Source of the DNA: Flexibacter flexilis DSM 6793
GTDB lineage: Bacteria > Bacteroidota > Bacteroidia > Cytophagales > Flexibacteraceae
Length of the DNA: 64,000 nucleotides
Reading direction: 5' to 3'
NCBI RefSeq assembly: GCF_900112255.1
Contig: NZ_FOLE01000005.1
Location: forward strand, 229,137 to 293,136
The position numbers and the translations under genes were made by a program. Every line of letters starts with the position of its first letter. Position 1 is the stretch's first letter. The notes under the pieces are model-generated. The model ran no database searches, was not told the origin of the DNA, and worked only from the letters and a program-made list of their open reading frames with translations. Of this stretch, positions 61,769-64,000 are shown piece by piece.

Positions 61769-62872
61769 ATGCAGCACCTGACGGAAGAATTATGTTTTAA
61801 GCTCAAAAGCCTACGTGAATTTCATAGGGCAGGTCAAGAATTTAGCCTGAAGTTTGGCCTGAAAGTACAAGGCAAGTCTTTTGCCAAAGGTTGGTTTGGT
61901 CATGCGGTTGAAAACCCTGCTATTTTTGAAAAACACTTGGCTTCCTATGTTCCTGAAGCCATGCAATTGGCCGATGAACTGCTGGCCAAATACCGCAAAC
62001 AAAAAGAAAATGAACCCATTATCTCCATGACGATGAAAGATGTGGAAGAATTTATAGCGGTCTCGGATGTGGAATTTGAGAAAGGCAACGTGGATGCTAC
62101 GCTCAAATGTTACGGGATACTGACCAAAACCATGAACATGGAAAAATTGTCTGCTCAGAATCCTCTGCTCTATCGTGATTTGCATTTTGGCATTGCCAAA
62201 AATCTCATGCAACACGGCAGGGCTTTCCTTCATTTAAAGCCAATGGAAAGCATCAACAATGCCTTAGAAATCAATCGCTATGTGCCAAAAGACCCTCTTT
62301 TGTTGATGCGAATGCGCAATCTGAAAGGGCATATTCACCGCCAACATTCACCCACCCCCGAAGCCATTAAATATTATCAAGCAATCGCCCATGAAATAGA
62401 TTCTTTTTCGTTGGGCAATCAAAAAGAACATTGGAAAGCCATGATGCAACATCAATTGGCCATCACTTTAGCTCATGACCAAAACCTGTTAAAACAACCA
62501 GACACCGCCACCCTCGCGTTACAACTTTTGGCCGAAAGTAACCGCTATTTTGATGATTTTGCTGATGAAAAATGGGCATTATTTACCCACATCAGAGAGT
62601 CAGAAATACAATTATTGGTAGGAAATAAAGACAAAGCAGGGGCGTTTTTGGACGGGTTGGAACATCGCCCTGACTTATTGCTTTCCTTGCCTTTGTCGCA
62701 TCAGTCCATTTATTTGAGAGCCAATACCATTCGTTATGCCGTGACCGAAAACAAAGAAAATGCCTTGCGGTATTTAACTTCTGTTCAGGCATTTAACGAA
62801 AAACATAACTATGTAGGCCAGTTGGCTGTGATTCAAAAATACCAAGACCAACTGTTGGCAAAACTCAATTAA
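61769..62872 (+). CDS. TPR-like helical protein of unknown function
   Basis: A 367-residue soluble protein. The N-terminal 80 residues (KLKSLREFHRAGQEFSLKFG ... EKHLASYVPEAMQLADELLAKY) are helical. The remainder looks like tetratricopeptide-type helix pairs (DVEFEKGNVDATLKCYGILT, YRDLHFGIAKNLMQHGRAFL, ALQLLAESNRYFDDF, ENALRYLTSVQAFNEKHNYV). No catalytic motif was seen. Its composition matches the neighbouring mobile-element genes rather than the AT-rich island. It is followed 66 bp later by the broken adenine methylase gene. Confidence 0.55.
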   Translation: MQHLTEELCFKLKSLREFHRAGQEFSLKFGLKVQGKSFAKGWFGHAVENPAIFEKHLASYVPEAMQLADELLAKYRKQKENEPIISMTMKDVEEFIAVSDVEFEKGNVDATLKCYGILTKTMNMEKLSAQNPLLYRDLHFGIAKNLMQHGRAFLHLKPMESINNALEINRYVPKDPLLLMRMRNLKGHIHRQHSPTPEAIKYYQAIAHEIDSFSLGNQKEHWKAMMQHQLAITLAHDQNLLKQPDTATLALQLLAESNRYFDDFADEKWALFTHIRESEIQLLVGNKDKAGAFLDGLEHRPDLLLSLPLSHQSIYLRANTIRYAVTENKENALRYLTSVQAFNEKHNYVGQLAVIQKYQDQLLAKLN

Positions 62873-62938
62873 CCTTTACCCAGAAAAAAGAGAAGCGATG
62901 ACTACACCCACCTTGTTTATTTTCTAAACAAGTAAAAA

Positions 62939-63799
62939 ATGCTACAATGGTTGAAAAGAAAAACCCCGATTAGTTACTATGGCGGAAAACAACAAATGGC
63001 CTCCAAAATCGCCAAAGCCATTCCCGCCCACCAACTCTATTGCGAACCCTTTTTTGGGGGCGGTGCCGTGTACTTTGCCAAAGAACCCTCTGAAATAGAG
63101 GTCATTGGGGATAAAAACGAAGTGGTCGCCAACTTCTATCAAGTCGCCCAAGACGAAGACTTGTTTCCACTTTTGCAAAAACTGGTGGTGGCCACCCCCT
63201 ACGCCCGCCGCGAATGGGCAGAAGCCCGCAACGTTTGGCGCAATGCCGATTGCTTCTCTGACCTGAAAAAGGCGTGGGCGTTTCGGGTATTAAGTGCCAT
63301 GTGTTTTAGTTCCAGTATCGGGAGCTGATTCGCCTTCGACAGAAACAGCAATACCGTCGCCAAACGCTTTTGCAACAAAAAGAAAAATTTCGGTGAACGA
63401 ATCAGGGAACGCCTTTCGCAAACCTGTATCGAAAACATCTGCGCACTGGATTTGATAGCCGCCCGCGACACCGAAAACGCCTTTTTCTACATCGACCCAC
63501 CGTATATTTCCGAGCGCATGGGCAGCAAAACAGGCAAAAACAAAGTGGATCAAGGCCATTATTCGGGTTATACCGTCCAAGATTATGACAATTTACTCAC
63601 CTTGCTCTGAACCCTCAAAGGCAAGTTTATCCTCTCCAATTACCCCTCCGATTTGTTGGACAAACACGTGCAAGCCAATGGCCGAAAAACCCGAAGTGAA
63701 ACCAAGGCTTTGCAGGCGGGTTCTAAGGTAAACGGCAAAGTTTCCAGTACCAAAACAGAAGTATTGGTCGCCAATTTTGATTTAGTAATTGATGTATAA
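62939..63799 (+). pseudogene. D12-class DNA adenine methylase with two in-frame TGA codons
   Basis: The frame starts at an ATG and, apart from TGA at 63326-63328 and 63608-63610, stays open to TAA at 63797-63799, coding for about 286 residues. The D12 methylase pattern is complete: SYYGGKQQMASKI and EPFFGGGAVYFA near the N-terminus, the catalytic FFYIDPPY after the first TGA, and LKGKFILSNYPS after the second. Length is normal for Dam-like enzymes of Bacteroidota mobile elements. Intact motifs on all three pieces imply recent inactivation by nonsense changes; both could derive from TGG or CGA codons. Readthrough cannot be ruled out but lacks other support. Confidence 0.8.
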
Positions 63800-63803
63800 G
63801 TCC

Positions 63804-63911
63804 ATGAGCAATAATATTTTACCAGAAACAGAAACCCAAGAATCACCACAGCTACTGGCTGGACGAATCCAACTTTGTCTGGAAATTATTGCTGGCCAAT
63901 TGCTCTCATAA
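63804..63911 (+). CDS. Possible 35-residue peptide gene
   Basis: A short frame, MSNNILPETETQESPQLLAG and 15 more residues, starts 4 bp after the methylase stop. There is no recognisable family and no clear ribosome-binding site. It could be a truncated gene start or chance. Listed only because of its tight position. Confidence 0.2.
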   Translation: MSNNILPETETQESPQLLAGRIQLCLEIIAGQLLS

Positions 63912-63954
63912 AGAAATGATTTTGCTCTTGCTACTGCCTTGCAATTGCGTATAA

Positions 63955-63981
63955 TCAGGCGGTGAAAGCCGCCTTTTTCTT
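63955..63981 (+). terminator. Terminator near the right end
   Basis: GGCGG, TGAAAG-type loop and CCGCC are followed by TTTTTCTTT. It would end the transcript of the TPR-like and methylase genes. Confidence 0.75.
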
Positions 63982-64000
63982 TAGCCCTTTTTCTCTAAAT

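Noticed and set aside
62939..63799. Recoding of TGA as tryptophan in the right-hand element
   Set aside because: The DUF4407-like gene in the same element ends in TGA with an 8-bp overlap to the next start, and the IS200-like transposase also ends in TGA, so TGA works as a stop here. Tryptophan in the neighbouring genes is coded by TGG. Nonsense mutation is the simpler reading.
1..64000. tRNA, rRNA or known riboswitch genes
   Set aside because: I looked for T-loop signatures and known conserved riboswitch cores in the intergenic regions and found none convincing by eye; a covariance-model scan would settle it.

Overview
The window looks like a chromosomal segment of a member of the Bacteroidota, most likely a gliding-type Cytophagales/Flexibacter-like organism. 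Supporting signs are two secreted proteins with C-terminal type IX secretion (T9SS) sorting domains, lipoproteins with Bacteroidota-style lipoboxes, promoters of the TTTG / TAnnTTTG type, a Thermus/Rickettsia-type isocitrate dehydrogenase and a formimidoylglutamase-like arginase relative. The species cannot be named from the sequence. No rRNA, tRNA or CRISPR array was seen.

Layout. 1-8.98 kb: sbcC (cut by the window edge) and sbcD, an SDR dehydrogenase, an MBL-fold hydrolase, a Crp-like regulator, a YedE-like half transporter, an RsmI-like methylase, then trpB-trpA. 8.98-9.7 kb: a 128-bp tandem repeat and small hairpin repeats. 9.7-26.2 kb: guanine-deaminase-like enzyme, two paralogous lipoproteins, a beta-propeller protein, isocitrate dehydrogenase, two small Lys-rich exported proteins, a class A PBP, a T9SS subtilase, phosphoglycerate mutase, rhodanese, and an ECF sigma / anti-sigma pair. 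26.3-29.1 kb is an AT-rich accessory island (HEPN protein, GNAT, Rpn/PD-(D/E)XK protein). 29.2-38 kb is again core-like (two-component list: RsmB-like methylase, 2OG oxygenase, sugar aminotransferase, pstSCAB, alcohol dehydrogenase). 38.3-40.8 kb is a decayed defence locus: an ApeA-like HEPN protein fused to the remnant of a type IIG methylase that is interrupted by an IS200-like element with perfect palindromic ends. 41-50.7 kb: a PNGase F-like T9SS protein, RsmF-like methylase, formimidoylglutamase-like protein, TerC, penicillin acylase and MscS. 50.8-54.3 kb is a second AT-rich accessory island.

55.0-59.5 kb holds the most interesting locus: three tightly packed genes encoding a cytosine-5 DNA methyltransferase, a protein with two GHKL ATPase modules (an N-terminal MORC/Hsp90-like one and a C-terminal histidine-kinase-like one with an H-box-like site), and a response regulator with an intact receiver domain joined to a C-terminal region carrying an RNxxxH HEPN-type motif. 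There is no ordinary restriction endonuclease. I infer a modification-guarded, phosphorelay-controlled defence system whose effector would be the receiver-HEPN protein.

59.5-64 kb resembles part of a mobile element: an excisionase-like HTH protein, a DUF4407-like membrane/coiled-coil pair, a TPR-like protein, and a D12-class adenine methylase interrupted by two in-frame TGA codons.

A second pattern runs across the two AT-rich islands. Genes at 26.4-28.0 kb and 50.8-52.1 kb sit in cassettes bounded by related imperfect inverted-repeat elements with AAC...GTT arms, reminiscent of integron attC sites, and each cassette pair is preceded by the same left-boundary motif. No integrase lies in the window.
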